64,000 nt of DNA, from positions 434,001 through 498,000 of the forward strand of contig NZ_FTOH01000001.1 in the NCBI RefSeq assembly GCF_900156675.1, in the 5' to 3' direction. This DNA comes from Thalassolituus maritimus. GTDB taxonomy: Bacteria > Pseudomonadota > Gammaproteobacteria > Pseudomonadales > Oceanobacteraceae. The notes beneath the pieces are model-generated. The model worked only from the letters and a program-made list of their open reading frames with translations, searched no databases and was not told the DNA's origin. Below are positions 61,608 through 64,000 of the stretch, piece after piece. The position numbers and the translations under genes are program-made. Each line of letters begins with the position of its first letter. The stretch's first letter is position 1.

Positions 61608-64000
61608 TTAGTTGACCTTTACTTGATAAAAAATACTGAACTCAGGACTACCGCCCTCATCCGTACCCGGCATAGTGCCTCCGAGACGGATTCGGACATC
61701 TGTTATCAGCGGATCGAAACCTTCGGCATCCGGCGTTGGCTGGTAGTCAAACGTGGTGCCGTTGTTGTCAGAAAACTCGACATCGTCCGCAGTCGACGTC
61801 AGGTTTTCAAAATTCAGTGTCAGTGTGCTGGCTGTTGTGCCTTCAGTCAGAGTGACAGGGCTGACTGAAGGGTCGGTACCAACGAAGAATGCTGTATCTG
61901 CTGGGAGACTGTCGGTAATGGTCACAGTGTCTGCATCCGCGGTGCCTTCGCCGGTATTGGTCACAGTTAACTGATATTCAATCAAGGCACCCGGAATGGC
62001 CTTAGGATTGGCGCTGCCATTCAGTGGATCTTCGGTAACCTGAAGAGATTTGTTCATGCTCAACTGGGCCGGTTGAAGCAGAGGCACAGTGACTGTCCGA
62101 ACATTAAAGACGGTGCCTTCATAGCCTTCATCAGCCCTGACGGTGAACAACCAGTCGCCGCTCTGAGCGTCGGATGCTGTGGTGTAGGGGTACTCGACCG
62201 TCACCGTTGAAGGTGTGGTATTCACCGTGGACATCACAGCCAGGCTGACGGGAACCTCACCACTGGCAGCATTAATGGTCAGCCGGGTGTTCGTAACGTC
62301 GTAGGCTCCAAACGGGTCAGTGACATCTGCGCGGATGAAGTAAGCGGCTCCCGGGTTGATGGAGCTGACCGGATTACCGTCTGGATAAGCCTGATCGTAC
62401 AGCTCAACGAGGTCGACACTGATCACAGTATTGGACGTCAGTGCCACCAATGAAATAACACCGTTATCTGAGCTGTAGACGCGGATATTGCGATACTGCG
62501 GGAAGGCTGCTGAACCGCCGACCCGGCTCTGAGTGACTGCCAGTCGCAGGGCATCCCCAGCGAGTAATGGCTGGTTGCTGGAGACGGCCATATCAAACTG
62601 GAAGGTTCGCACAGAATCACTTGAGACAGTATTCGCTGCCGTCAGCAGACTCACCTGTTGGGTATCTGACGCAATGGTTGTTGAAGACCCGTTGCTTACT
62701 CTGATCAGAGAGACGGTTACGTTGTGCTGATATTCGTTGTTATTGCCCTGGCCTGCCGTCAGGTTGTTCTCGAGGCGCAATGTCACCGGAATAGGGCTGG
62801 AGTAATCCAGTTCCACATCGGTCTGGAGTGCCGGAGTCAGGGTCCACTGAACCGTCTGCTGATCATTCACTACCTGAAAACCGCCTGACGTATCGGCAAT
62901 CCGGGTGAGCGTGCTGTCGGGTTGCAGATAAAGCGGTTTGTTGCCGCTGTTGCCCAGCGCGTTATTGATGGTGACGGTCGGGGATGTCAGCGAATAGTTG
63001 ACCGCTGGGTTACCCACCGTCGCAATATTGGTGATTGTCTGTCCATCCTGTGCACCAGCAGAAATGACAGCGTCAATCACGACGTTGACGGTTGCGCCTG
63101 CTGGGATAGTCAGGTTACTGATTTCAACGATGCCTGTGCCATTGTCGCCAGCAGGTGCAGGCTGACTGTTATTCACGGAACCACCTGGACGGCTGAATAC
63201 ACTGAATGAAGAGATCAGTGCCGGCATCGGGTCGGTCAGGGTCACAGCGGTCGCGTTGAAGTTACTGCTGTTCGACAGACTCATGGTATAGCGCAGGGTG
63301 TCTCCGGGCAGGACCTGACCACCATTGAGATCGAGCACGCTTTTGACTGATGAAGACAGATTCGCGTCCTGCAGCTGAACAGTCAGATCATTGGTATTGT
63401 TGGCCAGGCGGTTGTCGAAGTTCACGCCTTTAAGGCTGGCATTGCCACTGATCTGGCTTTGTGTGGTCGCCGACGTATCAAAAACAACGGTCAGGGGCGG
63501 TGCCTGATTACCGACAGGGATAATCTGATTGTAGGTACACAGCAGCTCACTGCCGCTGACTGAACAGTTCCAGTCAGTACCTGAGTAACTATCGAGCGTC
63601 AGGCCGTCATTCAATGGGATGCGGATGACACTTCCCTGAGGCGCGTCCAAAGGACCATTGTTTGACGCGGTGAAGGTATAGATTGCATCGGCCCCGCGGG
63701 ATATGCGGGCAGGTGCGCTGGTATCCAGTATGAGGTCGGAGACAGGTTCATTCGGTACACTGATGATTTCTGCGGTAAGAAAAACCAGATCCTGACCGGA
63801 AGAGTAGGTGGTTGTTACTGAGGTGTTACCCGGCGTCAGATATTGTCCTACCTGAAAATCATCGATGTCGACACCCGGGCTGCTGCCCTTGACGTTCGAG
63901 AACGAATTAAACTGATTATTCGTTGGATTACCGCCATCGGTGAGGCTATTGCCCTCGAATACCAGAGCCTCATTCTGACCATTGAAGCTTTGTGAATTGC
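61608..64000 (-). CDS. large DUF11-repeat exported protein (5' end outside window)
   Basis: The frame is open to base 64000, well past the TTG at 63650, so the start lies upstream of the window; about 797 residues are visible. The upstream part reads as the same family (YTFTASNNGPLDAP; SGQDLVFLTAEIISV), with a segment at the edge (NGQNEALVFEGNSL) resembling the lectin-like start common in such proteins. Repeated modules include LSNSSNFNATAVTLTDPMPA and PLNGSANPKAIPGALIEYQL with VTNTGEGTADADTVTITDSL. It ends FSIFYQVKVN. First visible gene of the operon. Confidence 0.8.
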   Translation of the reverse strand, partial: NSQSFNGQNEALVFEGNSLTDGGNPTNNQFNSFSNVKGSSPGVDIDDFQVGQYLTPGNTSVTTTYSSGQDLVFLTAEIISVPNEPVSDLILDTSAPARISRGADAIYTFTASNNGPLDAPQGSVIRIPLNDGLTLDSYSGTDWNCSVSGSELLCTYNQIIPVGNQAPPLTVVFDTSATTQSQISGNASLKGVNFDNRLANNTNDLTVQLQDANLSSSVKSVLDLNGGQVLPGDTLRYTMSLSNSSNFNATAVTLTDPMPALISSFSVFSRPGGSVNNSQPAPAGDNGTGIVEISNLTIPAGATVNVVIDAVISAGAQDGQTITNIATVGNPAVNYSLTSPTVTINNALGNSGNKPLYLQPDSTLTRIADTSGGFQVVNDQQTVQWTLTPALQTDVELDYSSPIPVTLRLENNLTAGQGNNNEYQHNVTVSLIRVSNGSSTTIASDTQQVSLLTAANTVSSDSVRTFQFDMAVSSNQPLLAGDALRLAVTQSRVGGSAAFPQYRNIRVYSSDNGVISLVALTSNTVISVDLVELYDQAYPDGNPVSSINPGAAYFIRADVTDPFGAYDVTNTRLTINAASGEVPVSLAVMSTVNTTPSTVTVEYPYTTASDAQSGDWLFTVRADEGYEGTVFNVRTVTVPLLQPAQLSMNKSLQVTEDPLNGSANPKAIPGALIEYQLTVTNTGEGTADADTVTITDSLPADTAFFVGTDPSVSPVTLTEGTTASTLTLNFENLTSTADDVEFSDNNGTTFDYQPTPDAEGFDPLITDVRIRLGGTMPGTDEGGSPEFSIFYQVKVN

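Noticed and set aside
61608-63650. Start of the right-edge gene at the TTG at 63650
   Set aside because: The frame stays open to base 64000 and the upstream residues continue the same repeat family, so the true start is outside the window.

Overview
The window is a chromosomal segment from a Gram-negative, probably marine gammaproteobacterium. The gene set suggests the Oceanospirillales/Pseudomonadales side of the class: a System I cytochrome c maturation operon next to a FliK/FlhB-like pair, the TIGR03545/TIGR03546 pair, an OlsB-type acyltransferase, RecJ, acetate kinase/Pta, and dense c-di-GMP and two-component signalling. That placement is inference from gene content, not from a database comparison. 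Both ends of the window cut a gene: an MltC-like transglycosylase at the left edge and a large DUF11-repeat protein at the right edge.

Layout. 1-3.65 kb: murein transglycosylase, a small methyltransferase, two small proteins and an AraC regulator. 3.8-4.5 kb: two identical initiator tRNA-Met genes behind a near-consensus promoter. They are followed by about 3.5 copies of a 111-112 bp repeat, each full copy carrying a terminator and the 3' end of the tRNA. 4.6-8.5 kb: FolM, a short FolK-like kinase, a secreted ATP-dependent DNA ligase, RecJ. 8.5-15 kb: a periplasmic-binding protein overlapping a histidine kinase, and the TIGR03546/TIGR03545 pair. 15-19 kb: a dehydrogenase and a pitrilysin-family protease. 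19-28 kb: a signalling block (a response regulator with degenerate output, an HTH protein, a hybrid kinase, a membrane-tethered receiver) with an acyltransferase, a repeat lipoprotein and a cation-efflux pump. 28-42.6 kb: an outer-membrane protein, cysK-alkB, two diguanylate cyclases, a bax-like/PilZ-like/ackA/pta/acyltransferase operon, olsB, hemN and a TetR regulator. 42.6-52 kb: an FlhB C-terminal-domain homologue with FliK, divergent from the complete ccmABCDEFGHI operon. 52-53 kb: a DUF2804 protein.

53.1 kb to the right edge is the most unusual part. It is a tight minus-strand operon of at least five exported proteins. Four are built on DUF11 (TIGR01451-type) beta-sandwich modules. The last is a protein of about 1,940 residues that joins DUF11-like modules, an SdrD-B-like module, an internal OmpA peptidoglycan-binding domain and a C-terminal region of about 790 residues that looks like an outer-membrane beta-barrel. 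Shared motifs at the N-termini of three members and at the extreme C-termini of four suggest one co-evolved cell-surface assembly. I do not recognise it as any named system.

The genes mostly serve the cell envelope and respiration: wall turnover, lipid acylation, cytochrome c assembly, haem synthesis and surface display, with many sensors and c-di-GMP proteins around them.
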